Origin: Thermoplasmata archaeon | GTDB taxonomy: Archaea; Thermoplasmatota; Thermoplasmata; Sysuiplasmatales; Sysuiplasmataceae | Direction: 5' to 3' | NCBI GenBank assembly: GCA_021806165.1 | Contig: JAJZXY010000017.1 | Span: 1 to 50,403, forward strand | DNA length: 50,403 bases | Shown: positions 1 to 7,910 of the stretch, one piece after another | How positions within the stretch are numbered: position 1 is the first letter of the stretch | Layout of the letters: each line of letters begins with the position of its first letter | Made by a program: the position numbers and the translations under genes | The notes under the pieces: generated by a model | What the model was told of the DNA's origin: nothing | The model's database searches: none | Seen by the model: only the letters and a program-made list of their open reading frames with translations

Positions 1-40
1 CACAAAATCCTTAACCTTCCTTTCGTTTACATTATCTGTG

Positions 41-92
41 GAGTGCATCCCTTCACCCAAACAACGGAATGCACTCTCACATCAAAAAATGT
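41..92 (-). terminator. Possible terminator of the surface-protein operon
   Basis: Reading the minus strand past the stop codon at 179, there is a run of six T (84-89) and then an inverted repeat whose arms GAGTGCAT (41-48) and ATGCACTC (69-76) match perfectly over 8 bases around a 20-base loop. Archaeal RNA polymerase stops mainly at T tracts, so the T run is the likelier signal. The palindrome could instead be an operator for a gene left of the window. Nothing else is recognisable in 1-178. Confidence 0.3.
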
Positions 93-178
93 CGCCAGTG
101 CAGTAATTTCCCTATGCGGGACTACTGAGAGGATACCGATGCGATGATCACAAAGGACAGCGCCGTTCTGCCGTCCGA

Positions 179-796
179 TCAGGACGATGTCGCAAGCACG
201 ATTGCTATGTATGATGCCAGAGTGGCAACAAGATAGATTGCAGGCATGTTCGCAACGGCTGACCTGAATTTCCTGTGCTGGCGGACTGCCATGGTTGCTG
301 TCTGAAGCGAAAAACCGCACCATGCGGCGAATAGCATTCCCGCCCCGGCTGGCTTCCCCTGGAACAGCAGGAGCAGCGCTGCGGCAAGCAGCGGGAATGT
401 GAGCACCACTTCAACCGCAATCGTCCTCCCCCTCGGCAGCGCACTGTAGGCGGCAAGGGAATTAACGCAGTACATCAGTGCGAATGCGGACATCGCTGCA
501 AGCAGGTAGAATTCCACATCCCAGTCTTCTGCCGGACCGTAGTAAGGCGAGGTGCCCGACTGGAGGAAATGGATTGTGAAGAGCACAAGTATGCCCGCGC
601 TCACAGCCATCGGGTATCTAATGCGGTCCGGTCCCGCATGAAGCACCTCGTCGAACGGCCTCTCATCGTCAGGGAGCGTCCTGTATCTTCTCCTCCCTGC
701 CAGACCGGACAGTGCGTACAGCGAGTCGGCAGTGATGAGGGAGGCTATCATGGCCACAGCCCACGGGTAGATGTTGGCGTAGGAGACGTGCAGCAT
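179..796 (-). CDS. Five- or six-pass membrane protein, function unknown
   Basis: A 205-residue integral membrane protein with hydrophobic segments at about residues 8-30, 63-82, 94-116, 126-145, 151-168 and 184-203, and a charged loop between the first two. It is the last gene of a minus-strand run, starting 4 bases after the stop of the secreted protein at 801-2309, so it is probably co-transcribed and translationally coupled. Size and segment number faintly recall the TspO/MBR family, but the family's Trp/Pro-rich motifs are not clear, so this is only a thought. Its place in a secreted-protein operon suggests a role at the cell envelope, which is an inference. Confidence 0.75.
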   Translation of the reverse strand: MLHVSYANIYPWAVAMIASLITADSLYALSGLAGRRRYRTLPDDERPFDEVLHAGPDRIRYPMAVSAGILVLFTIHFLQSGTSPYYGPAEDWDVEFYLLAAMSAFALMYCVNSLAAYSALPRGRTIAVEVVLTFPLLAAALLLLFQGKPAGAGMLFAAWCGFSLQTATMAVRQHRKFRSAVANMPAIYLVATLASYIAIVLATSS

Positions 797-800
797 TCCC

Positions 801-2309
801 TCACACCACCGGTGTGTAGCTGAAATGGTTTGTTACCGCCATCATGACTTCATACTGCACTATGGCAGTGTGCACACCGTTTGACGGGCAGACCTGAACG
901 AACAGCAGGGCCGATGAGTTGAATGCGAGCGCAGACAGCATTGTCATATTGAGCGATATGGAGGAGGATGACTGCAGGGGAGCATTCTGGCCCGGGCCCC
1001 CAGGCTGGCCTCCGGCCTCATATGATATCTCCCTGTAAATGCTGCCTCTCCCCTCCACCAGGTTCACCTGCAGCGACTGCACATATGTCTTCCCCGAAAG
1101 TTTACCCAGCGTCAGGTAGATGTCAAGCGCCGAAGAGGAGAGGGAGGAGATCAGGAGCAGCGGTGCATAGTGCTGCGCGCCGACCAGGCCGTAGTCGAAC
1201 ACGGGCCATTCAAGAACCAGGGATGTGTTCAGTTTGGATTCCAGCAAAGTTCCGTTGGTCTCGATGACATAGAATGCGGATGTGACAACAGACTTCTGGT
1301 ATGCAATCCCCTCATTGGTGCCTGTGACATCGATGCTGACACCTATGGCTGCAAAGCTCGAAGTGTTTGAGGGTGCGGTTCCGGACACTGGATTGTTGCT
1401 GGCGAATACAGGTGTCTGGTTCTTCATATCAATGACAAAGATGTAGCTGTTGCCGAAGTTGGTGCCGTCATTGCCTATCGCAAGGCTGGAGGTATCCTGA
1501 GCCGAGGTCTTCCCGTAAACCGCCCAGCCTGCCTGTGCAAGTCTGAGCACCGTGCCGTTGAAGGCGAGCCCGTAGAGCTGCCCCGTCTGGTATGCTGCAG
1601 TGGCGACAATGCTGTAGGCTGATACATTCCGGTTCAGCCAGCCGCTACCTGCGGGCGCTGCGGGATCAAACCTGTATACGCTGCCGCTGACATCTGTGAA
1701 GTAAAAATACTCGCCTCCGCCTGAAATATAACCGTTCGTGTTAGCAGTCACTGAACTCCATTTGCTCCCCGCGGCCGGCAGTGGAATGGAGTAGGCCGAG
1801 GTCGCGTTAGACCACTGTCCCGAACTCTCGTTGTAGAAATAGACATATCCGTTGACTGTAAGGAGCGCCACGTACGTGACTGTGCCGGCAGAAAGCGAGG
1901 TGAAATTGACCGCGGCTATGGAGGTGACCTCGCCGGGCTGGGACATGGTCGTAAAGGGGCTTCCGAGCGCGGTGTCTGCTGTCAGCAGCACGTATCTTGC
2001 GTAAGTGAGACCATATGTCGTTGTCCAGAAGATGTTGCCACTGTCATCCGTGGCGATGGCGCTGGCCCAGTTGCCTGTCACGTTGAGGTATGCCATCGTG
2101 CTGCTGTTCACAAGGTTTCCAGTCCAGAGTGGCGGTGAGTTTGTGCTGTTGTTGAAAACGGTGAAAGCGTTTGGGGCCGGGACTGGCACTCCATAGGTGT
2201 AGATGGTTGTCACTGCCCCTCTCGCAGCAACGCTTGCCGCCATCAGGGTAATCAGCGCCAGGGCCGCCAGTCTCAGGCAACCCCGCCGGGCCGATCTCCT
2301 TTTGCCCAT
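801..2309 (-). CDS. Secreted, probably glycosylated propeller-like surface protein
   Basis: A 502-residue protein with a basic N-terminus and a hydrophobic signal peptide (about residues 10-32, ending near ARGAV). The rest is Ser/Thr/Asn/Tyr-rich with many N-x-S/T sequons and no further membrane segment. Repeated short patterns such as GNIFWTTT, GYVYFYNES, EYFYFTDVSGSVYRFD and GQLYGLAFNG look like blades of a beta-propeller; this is a reading of the pattern, not a proven fold. It lies 54 bases downstream of the SipW/TasA-like gene and 4 bases upstream of the small membrane protein, so the three likely make an extracellular structure together. The ATG at 2309 directly precedes a signal peptide and is probably correct. 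I know no close family. Confidence 0.8.
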   Translation of the reverse strand: MGKRRSARRGCLRLAALALITLMAASVAARGAVTTIYTYGVPVPAPNAFTVFNNSTNSPPLWTGNLVNSSTMAYLNVTGNWASAIATDDSGNIFWTTTYGLTYARYVLLTADTALGSPFTTMSQPGEVTSIAAVNFTSLSAGTVTYVALLTVNGYVYFYNESSGQWSNATSAYSIPLPAAGSKWSSVTANTNGYISGGGEYFYFTDVSGSVYRFDPAAPAGSGWLNRNVSAYSIVATAAYQTGQLYGLAFNGTVLRLAQAGWAVYGKTSAQDTSSLAIGNDGTNFGNSYIFVIDMKNQTPVFASNNPVSGTAPSNTSSFAAIGVSIDVTGTNEGIAYQKSVVTSAFYVIETNGTLLESKLNTSLVLEWPVFDYGLVGAQHYAPLLLISSLSSSALDIYLTLGKLSGKTYVQSLQVNLVEGRGSIYREISYEAGGQPGGPGQNAPLQSSSSISLNMTMLSALAFNSSALLFVQVCPSNGVHTAIVQYEVMMAVTNHFSYTPVV

Positions 2310-2363
2310 GCAGTCATCAGCCGTCGTCTGCCATGTCCGAGAGCCTTGCCAGCTTAACCAGCC

Positions 2364-2987
2364 TTACATCTGGTACTGCAGGGTCATGGTTCCGGTGCCT
2401 GTGGCTGCGGATGTCACTTCAAAGCCTATGTAGAGCACTGTCTGACTCGCACCGTATAGGTGGACCTGAGCGCTGAAAGCCGTTGCAGGCGATCCGGGTG
2501 AGGCCAGGCTGCTGACAGATGCACCTGAGAGAGTCGCGTTGGTGACAGCCGAACCGGTGAACGACATCGGTATGGCACTGTAGAACAGAGTCACGCCGCT
2601 TGGCAGCGTCCCGTTTATCCAGACGAACACATTTGTGTTCGCAGGCAGGGAGGTCGCGTTCACGATCTTAAGAACATTGAGCATGTAGACTGTCCCGCCG
2701 CCCGCACTGCTGCCGAACTGTATCGTTGTAGTGGAGGTCACCTCATTGACAGTCGTGCTGCCTGTTGTGACAGACGTCTGCGTTGCAGTAATCATATTGA
2801 GTGAGTTGGCTGCTGCGTAATTGGGTCCCTGGGCCAGATAAATCTGGTCGCTCTGTGCTGCCACGCTGTTGGGGTAACTGTATGCGACAACAACCGAAGC
2901 CACGACCACCGAAGGCACTGCAATCAGGAGCAGGAGGTTCAGTAGACCAATCCTGCTGATGAATCCGAATCTGCTCTTCCTTTTCAT
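2364..2987 (-). CDS. SipW/TasA-like secreted surface or fibre protein
   Basis: A 207-residue protein. MKRKSR is followed by a long hydrophobic segment (about residues 13-38) ending VVVAYSYPNSVAAQ, then a Thr/Ser/Val-rich beta-type domain. It closes with IGFEVTSAATGTGTMTLQYQ at the extreme C-terminus, a pattern seen at the end of small archaeal secreted beta-sandwich proteins. Size, signal segment and composition recall the TasA/camelysin/archaeal bundling-pilus subunit group. That group forms extracellular fibres by donor-strand exchange. The relation is inferred, and no SipW-type signal peptidase is adjacent. It is first of three minus-strand genes. A TATA-like element (3077-3085) would give a leader of about 65 bases. 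Confidence 0.75.
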   Translation of the reverse strand: MKRKSRFGFISRIGLLNLLLLIAVPSVVVASVVVAYSYPNSVAAQSDQIYLAQGPNYAAANSLNMITATQTSVTTGSTTVNEVTSTTTIQFGSSAGGGTVYMLNVLKIVNATSLPANTNVFVWINGTLPSGVTLFYSAIPMSFTGSAVTNATLSGASVSSLASPGSPATAFSAQVHLYGASQTVLYIGFEVTSAATGTGTMTLQYQM

Positions 2988-3076
2988 TTTGTTTCACACT
3001 ACCGTTGCTGTCCCTGTCTGCAGGGGATGCTTTGCTCAACCCTCCTGGAAGCTGGATTTGCACGCGGCCTCAGACT

Positions 3077-3190
3077 ATTTAACGAATATCTGCAGGCTAT
3101 CTAAAATGAAAGTCATCTCAGCGGCCGGGAACGGGCCAGGATATCATATTTAAGCATATTCCCGAATATGTTGGCCTTGCCGGTAATATA
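3077..3190. promoter_or_regulatory. Divergent promoter region, surface operon / DoxX-like gene
   Basis: On the minus strand GTTAAATAG (3085-3077) is a TATA-like box for the surface operon. On the plus strand there are two candidates: CATATTTAAGC (3145-3155) and GGTAATATAC (3182-3191). The second lies about 30 bases before the ATG at 3219. Both plus-strand boxes argue that the ATG at 3168 lies at or upstream of the transcript start, so the real start codon is probably 3219. Confidence 0.45.
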
Positions 3191-3218
3191 CTCCGCAAGT
3201 CAATCAGCCGGTTCAATC

Positions 3219-4370
3219 ATGGACCTTTACAACGATGATCTGCTGCCCCGCGACAGCAGTCTGCCCGGCGACCGGATGGAGCCGCTCGTCGTCCGTGTGG
3301 ACAAGGGCCTTGCAGGGTTTGAGAACAGGCCAGTATGGCGCAGGGGTGTCAGACTGGCGAAAATAGTCGCCCTGATATTCGGTGCGCTGTGGGCAATTGA
3401 CGGGTATTTTAACTTCCAGATGGGGCTCTACAGGCTGCTGCCTGCGAAGGTGCTCGCAGCATCCGCAGGCCAGCCATCATTCCTAGGCGGGTGGTATTCA
3501 TGGTGGTATTCCTTTGTTTCCACCTATCCGATGATTGCCGCCTACGGGACGGGCATCCTTGAGCTGATGGTTGCAGCTGCTCTGATCCTGGGCTTTGCAA
3601 GAAAGGTTGCCTACATCGGCGGTATTGCGCTGGCTCTGCTGATATGGAGCGTCGTGGAGGGTTTCGGTGCACCATACGGGCCAGGATCGGTCACAGTCGG
3701 GCAGTCAAACATCTATGCCATAGGGCTGCTTCTCCTGATAGTATTCAATTCCACCTACGGCAGCAACCCGTACACACTCGACAGGATAATTGAGAGGAAA
3801 TATCCGTGGTGGTCGAAGGTTGCCGAAATGCCGAAGATTACCCCATCAGGGCTGAAGGGCTGGTTTGCAAGGAATTCAATGAAGCTCAGCAGGGGTTTTG
3901 CTGTTGTGTTCGGCCTCGTCTACCTTGCGGAAGCATACCTGGCTTTCAGATACGACCTTGCAGGGAATATAGTTGCCGTGGTGCAGTCGCAGTCATCCAG
4001 CGCCCCCTCATTCCTTTCCGGATGGTTCGCTTTCTGGAAGGGGCAGGTGGCCGCCGCCCCCGCATTTTATGCTGCGGCAGTAGGAATTCTCGAGGCTTTG
4101 CTCGCCATCTCCCTGATGCTGGGTCTGGGTAGGAAGGTGGGCTATGCCGGCGGTGCCGTGTTTGCGATAATCGCCTGGGGAGTCGGAGAGGGTTTCGGAG
4201 GTCTTCCCGCATCAGGTTACACCGACCCGGGCACAGGTATAATTCAGGCCATAGTGTTCCTCATGCTTCTCAGTCTCAATGCCACGCACGGAACAGACCC
4301 ATTCACTCTTGATGCCAGGATCGAGAAGAGGTTCCGCTGGTGGAGAAGGATTGCGGAAATGTCCTATTGA
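3219..4370 (+). CDS. Tandemly duplicated DoxX-like membrane protein
   Basis: A membrane protein of 383 residues from the ATG at 3219 (an in-frame ATG at 3168 would add 17). It is two copies of one four-helix unit of about 160 residues, encoded by about 3345-3840 and 3870-4367. Each copy ends its helical bundle with a related motif (GFARKVAYIGG / GLGRKVGYAGG, then VVEGFG / GVGEGFGG). Each then carries the same cytosolic tail pattern: NPYTLDRIIERKYPWW / DPFTLDARIEKRFRWW, then AEM. Helix layout and the GRKVGY/EGFG signatures resemble DoxX/DoxD-type quinone-linked proteins, usually a single unit of 130-180 residues. Substrate unknown; the DoxX label is by resemblance. It converges on the pirin gene, 16 bases away. 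Confidence 0.8.
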   Translation: MDLYNDDLLPRDSSLPGDRMEPLVVRVDKGLAGFENRPVWRRGVRLAKIVALIFGALWAIDGYFNFQMGLYRLLPAKVLAASAGQPSFLGGWYSWWYSFVSTYPMIAAYGTGILELMVAAALILGFARKVAYIGGIALALLIWSVVEGFGAPYGPGSVTVGQSNIYAIGLLLLIVFNSTYGSNPYTLDRIIERKYPWWSKVAEMPKITPSGLKGWFARNSMKLSRGFAVVFGLVYLAEAYLAFRYDLAGNIVAVVQSQSSSAPSFLSGWFAFWKGQVAAAPAFYAAAVGILEALLAISLMLGLGRKVGYAGGAVFAIIAWGVGEGFGGLPASGYTDPGTGIIQAIVFLMLLSLNATHGTDPFTLDARIEKRFRWWRRIAEMSY

Positions 4371-4386
4371 GGCATGCCTGAGGCGG

Positions 4387-5310
4387 CTATTCGAAGTAGT
4401 CGTAGGATGTTGCCTTGTGCTTTATGAACTCGCCAGTCTGCAGCTCCTGGAATGCATCAGCCAGCTGGTCCCGCGTGTTCATCACAATGGGCCCGTACCA
4501 TGCAACCGGCTCCCTCAGCGGCCTGCCTGATATGAGCAGGAAGCGAAGTGGCGAGTCCTCAGTCCTTATGCTCACCCTGTTCCCCTCCCTGCGGTAGAGC
4601 ACCACGCTCCTCTCACCGGCAGTCGCGTTCTGAGCGGAGTCGAATATTCCGCGACCGTCCATCACGTAAGCGAATGTGGTGTATCCGTCCTTCACATCAT
4701 ATGTGATGCTGCTCCCCTCCTGCATGGAAATGTCGAGGTAGTGTGCATCCACATACGGATTCTGGACAGGGCCGGTCAGGTGTCCCAGCCCTGGAACATC
4801 CTTCAGCTCCCCGGCAACCACCTTGACCTTTGTTCCGTCATCCAGCTCGGCCGCTGGAATGTTCTGGCGCAGGAGGTTCTTGTAGTTGGGTTCATCCATC
4901 TTGTGGGTCGAGGGTATGTTCACCCATAGCTGGAAACCACGCATTTCCGTCCCCGGATCCTCTGGTCCGGTCTTTGGAGGCGGCCTGGGCATTTCGGAGT
5001 GGTAGATGCCGCTGCCTGCGCTCATCCACTGGAGGTCGCCGTCCCTGATAGTCCCCTTTGTTCCAGTGCTGTCCTCATGCTTCACCTCGCCCTTCAGGAG
5101 GTATGTCACAGTCTCTATCCCCCTGTGCGGGTGCCACGGGAATCCTGCCATGTATTCGTGAGGTGCGCTTGAGCCGAAATCGTCCAGCAGAAGGAATGGA
5201 TCGAAGAGAGGCGCAAGCTGCGGGCTTCCGAATGCCCTCATGAGCTTGACACCTGCCCCCTCCAGTGTCGGCCTTCCCTGCAGGACTTCTGCAACAGCTC
5301 TTGTTTCCAT
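4387..5310 (-). CDS. Pirin family cupin protein
   Basis: A 307-residue bicupin of normal pirin length. The N-terminal cupin holds the metal site HPHRG (His60, His62) with GIYHSEMP (His104, Glu106), matching the His-x-His, His, Glu ligands of pirins. The start region, FDPFLLLDDFG, is also typical. Pirins bind iron; some are quercetin dioxygenases or redox-linked regulators, so the substrate here is open. On the minus strand a TATA-like CAATAAAC (5344-5337) sits about 30 bases before the ATG, implying a nearly leaderless transcript. It is a single gene converging with the DoxX-like gene; both families are often tied to oxidative stress, though no operon links them. Confidence 0.93.
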   Translation of the reverse strand: METRAVAEVLQGRPTLEGAGVKLMRAFGSPQLAPLFDPFLLLDDFGSSAPHEYMAGFPWHPHRGIETVTYLLKGEVKHEDSTGTKGTIRDGDLQWMSAGSGIYHSEMPRPPPKTGPEDPGTEMRGFQLWVNIPSTHKMDEPNYKNLLRQNIPAAELDDGTKVKVVAGELKDVPGLGHLTGPVQNPYVDAHYLDISMQEGSSITYDVKDGYTTFAYVMDGRGIFDSAQNATAGERSVVLYRREGNRVSIRTEDSPLRFLLISGRPLREPVAWYGPIVMNTRDQLADAFQELQTGEFIKHKATSYDYFE

Positions 5311-5350
5311 CTGTCTGTCTCACCGCTTCAGATACGTGTTTATTGATTGT

Positions 5351-6018
5351 TCACCTATATGAACCTCCAACCCTCGTTGGCAGAATTATAGCTGGTATTG
5401 TCCATAGAACCGCCCCATTCCGGCGTGCCGCGGTCCCTCCCCGCAAGCTTAATGCAGGAGCAGGTGTAGGCCGCGGGATATGTGCCCTCGCCTCCCCACC
5501 CCTGAGGATGGCCAGGGCGATTGCAACTCCTATAGTGGAGGCGGAGGCGAGGGGCGCCACATGTATCCCTGTATGAATGCGGCCGCCAACGGATATCCCC
5601 AGAACAGCACCCGCAGAAGAACCCGCTCCGCTGCGGCCGCAGGCCCTGCCCCTGTCCGCAGGCTGGAATGTGTCTGCGATTATAGCACCGCTGTTGGCGG
5701 ATATGAACGCACCTCCGAGGCACTGAAGGATCATGAATGCTATGATTTCCAGTTAATTCAGCGCGAGTCCTCAGAGATGTGAACCGATTGTGAAGACGAC
5801 AAAGCCAAGGTTGTGCATCCTCATCCTGCCGTACATGTCTCCGAGCCTTCCCGCCTGAGTCTCCACAACGGCCGGTATGGGCACATATGCCATACGACCC
5901 AGACCATGCCTGCTATGCTGGCCTGCAAATCATTCGCAATCACCGGAAGGCCCAGGACCACCGCCGTCGTGTCGGCCGCAGTCATTGTGACGCCCGCCAT
6001 TACAACGGGTATGGCCAT
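5351..6018 (-). pseudogene. Decayed MFS drug-efflux-type transporter (N-terminal half)
   Basis: The minus strand from the ATG at 6018 reads MAIPVVMAGVTMTAADTT and then GLPVIANDL and MVWVV, the first helix of DHA2/EmrB-QacA-type MFS transporters. A frameshift near 5882 is needed to continue into YVPIPAVVETQAGRLGDMYG, which carries the family loop motif GRLGDxxGR. In that frame two stops (TGA then TAA, about 5742-5765) interrupt before QCLGGAFISANSGAIIADTF and RGRACG...GAVLGISVGG, matching helices 4-5. Similarity fades by about 5500 and the C-terminal half is missing. One frameshift, two stops and truncation make it a clear pseudogene. A relic TATA box (GGCATAAATGC, near 6065-6055) survives upstream. 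Confidence 0.8.
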
Positions 6019-6027
6019 CGTGCTGTC

Positions 6028-6047
6028 GCGCCTGTCAAAGCAGGCGC
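6028..6047. repeat. Perfect inverted repeat upstream of the MFS remnant
   Basis: GCGCCTG (6028-6034) and CAGGCGC (6041-6047) are perfect complements around a 6-base loop. They lie just before the start codon of the MFS pseudogene and after its relic TATA box, where an operator would sit. It may be a leftover repressor site or simply an mRNA hairpin. Confidence 0.4.
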
Positions 6048-6124
6048 CAGATGATGCATTTATGCCATGCCTGCTACCTTTACGCTGCCGGCGCATTAAG
6101 TTTATTCCTGAAGGCGTGCTGCCG

Positions 6125-7636
6125 TCAGAGCAGGTCCACGAATGCCCTGACAGGAGCAAGGCTCTTCGGGATGAGGTTTATCAGAAGCTGCTTGTCAGCA
6201 TTGCTCAGCGCGGATGTCAGGCGGAGCATGGCAATGTATGCCACCACCCCTGTGATTACATAGAGGGGGAGCAGCACGCCGAGGAATCCTGTCGCAGCCG
6301 CAAACAGGTAGACGAGAGCTGCCATCACAATGCTGGAGAGCCATATCCTGCTCAGCATTCTCATGTCCACCATGACCACATGCGCCTTCAAGGCGTAGTA
6401 GAGAATGATGGCGAAGGAGACCACTATTATCGATGAGTATCCTATGGCTGCACCTATGAGGGAGAAGGTGGGGATCAGCATCAGTGAAAGCACAAGGTTG
6501 GAGAGAAGTGACATTGAGGCGGACAGCACAAACACCTTGGTCTTCCTCGTTCCCTGCAGTGCGCTTGAGAACGACCCCTTCGCTATGAACAGGCCGTTAA
6601 CAACCAGTATTATGACCAGCGGAATGCTGCCCACAACGTACGCAGGCCCTCCCAGGACCCTGAGCATGGGAACTGCAAGGGCAGAAAGACCGAGGGCGGA
6701 AGGTACGTAGAGCACAGATGCAGCATTGACCGAAATGCGTACGCCCTCCCTTATCATCTCATTGTCCTTCCTGGCATAGAATTCAGAGAATTTCGAGAAG
6801 ATTATCGAACCGATCGGGGAGCTCAGGAGCGTGGTTCCGCTGACTATGAGCAGGACCAGGGTGTATATGCCTATGCTCGACAGGTCCTTGAGAAATGCAA
6901 CTGTCAGCCTGTCTATGTAACTGGCGCCGAAACTAAGTATGCCAGTGGCGTATAGTGGGATGGAGTACCTGAATACATCGCCAATCTCCCGCCTGCCAGT
7001 GGCTTTGGCACGCCTGCCCCGCCTCAGCTCAGTGTAGTAGAGGATGACTCCGGCCAGATATCCTATGCCCCATCCGATGGGAACGGCCTCAATGGAGTGC
7101 AGGACATTCATCAGCACCACCGCCGAACCGTAGACGAGGACGATGTAACTCATACCTATTATGCCCGAATTCCTGAATCTCTGCAGCCCCATCATGATGC
7201 CGTTGAGTATCGAAATCATAATGGCGGAGGGTATGTCAAGCGTCAGGAGAAGGACAAGATTTGTGTATTCGGCTGTGTGGAAGAAGAATATCGAGATGTA
7301 ATGCGCAGTTGCAACAAGGAATAGGACTGCGGCGAGAGACAGGAGCAGTCCAGTCCGCATTGCCTGCCTGATTAGCCTCCCTATCTCCTCCGAATCCCCC
7401 TGTCCGATGCCGTAGGAGACAAAGTGCTGCCAGCCGTACTGCAGACCAAGCGTGAAGAAAGCGGGGAAGAGGCCGACTATTGCAAGCAGCAGTGATATGG
7501 AGCCTACAACCGATGTCGGGTAGAGGTGTGTGACATAGAGGTAGAAGGCAGCCCCGGAAAGTGTCATCGCAGCGAAGTATGCATACTGGAAGACAATGCC
7601 GCTGCCTATTGATTCCTTCCTCGAAAGCTCTTCCAT
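6125..7636 (-). CDS. Polysaccharide flippase (Wzx/RfbX-like, MATE-type fold)
   Basis: A 503-residue protein with about 14 membrane helices, the length and layout of the oligosaccharide/polysaccharide exporter group of the MOP superfamily, which flip lipid-linked sugars across the membrane. Family-like features are an N-terminal amphipathic stretch with a Gly/Ser-rich first helix, the LGLQYGWQHFVSYGIGQG loop after helix 2, and the central RYSIPLYATGILSFGAS motif that starts the second half. A TATA box on the minus strand (7665-7655) lies about 30 bases before the ATG, so the mRNA is likely leaderless. It would fit export of lipid-linked glycans made by the glycosyltransferase genes elsewhere in the window, though it is not in one operon with them. 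Confidence 0.88.
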   Translation of the reverse strand: MEELSRKESIGSGIVFQYAYFAAMTLSGAAFYLYVTHLYPTSVVGSISLLLAIVGLFPAFFTLGLQYGWQHFVSYGIGQGDSEEIGRLIRQAMRTGLLLSLAAVLFLVATAHYISIFFFHTAEYTNLVLLLTLDIPSAIMISILNGIMMGLQRFRNSGIIGMSYIVLVYGSAVVLMNVLHSIEAVPIGWGIGYLAGVILYYTELRRGRRAKATGRREIGDVFRYSIPLYATGILSFGASYIDRLTVAFLKDLSSIGIYTLVLLIVSGTTLLSSPIGSIIFSKFSEFYARKDNEMIREGVRISVNAASVLYVPSALGLSALAVPMLRVLGGPAYVVGSIPLVIILVVNGLFIAKGSFSSALQGTRKTKVFVLSASMSLLSNLVLSLMLIPTFSLIGAAIGYSSIIVVSFAIILYYALKAHVVMVDMRMLSRIWLSSIVMAALVYLFAAATGFLGVLLPLYVITGVVAYIAMLRLTSALSNADKQLLINLIPKSLAPVRAFVDLL

Positions 7637-7654
7637 CGCCGATGCATTACAGCC

Positions 7655-7665
7655 GATATATTAAG
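7655..7665 (-). promoter_or_regulatory. TATA box of the flippase gene
   Basis: CTTAATATATC on the minus strand, about 25 bases before the ATG at 7636. Confidence 0.5.
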
Positions 7666-7835
7666 AATTATATGCAAATATCGCACGCTGCGAGAGTCGC
7701 GATTTTCGTCACATTGTACGCTGGCATTTCACATCGCTCAAATCAGGGCAGAATGACTCATTCAGACCTATGCTTTCATAATGCTGTCTACCCAGCGTCA
7801 AGTTCGCCGCCTGTTCGATAGTGTGCATATGAACT

Positions 7836-7904
7836 CATTATAAGCGTTGAGGGAATATAGCAGCAACGGGCAGGCACGGCCCTGCTGCTCAGTGGCGGAG
7901 GTGA
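7836..7904 (+). promoter_or_regulatory. TATA box and strong ribosome-binding site of the antiporter gene
   Basis: CATTATAAGC (7836-7845) is a good TATA box predicting a start near 7868 and a leader of about 40 bases. GGAGGTGA (7897-7904) is a near-perfect Shine-Dalgarno match 6 bases before the TTG at 7911, and it decides that start: the ATG at 7905 opens a frame that ends after four codons. This is one of few leadered, RBS-driven genes here. Confidence 0.6.
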
Positions 7905-7910
7905 TATGCG

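Noticed and set aside
179-796. TspO/MBR identity for the small membrane protein
   Set aside because: Helix number and one late segment are suggestive but the conserved Trp/Pro motifs are not there.
5813-6436. A 207-residue plus-strand open frame
   Set aside because: It overlaps the MFS relic and the flippase gene; its composition (many Cys, His, Pro) is that of a shadow frame.
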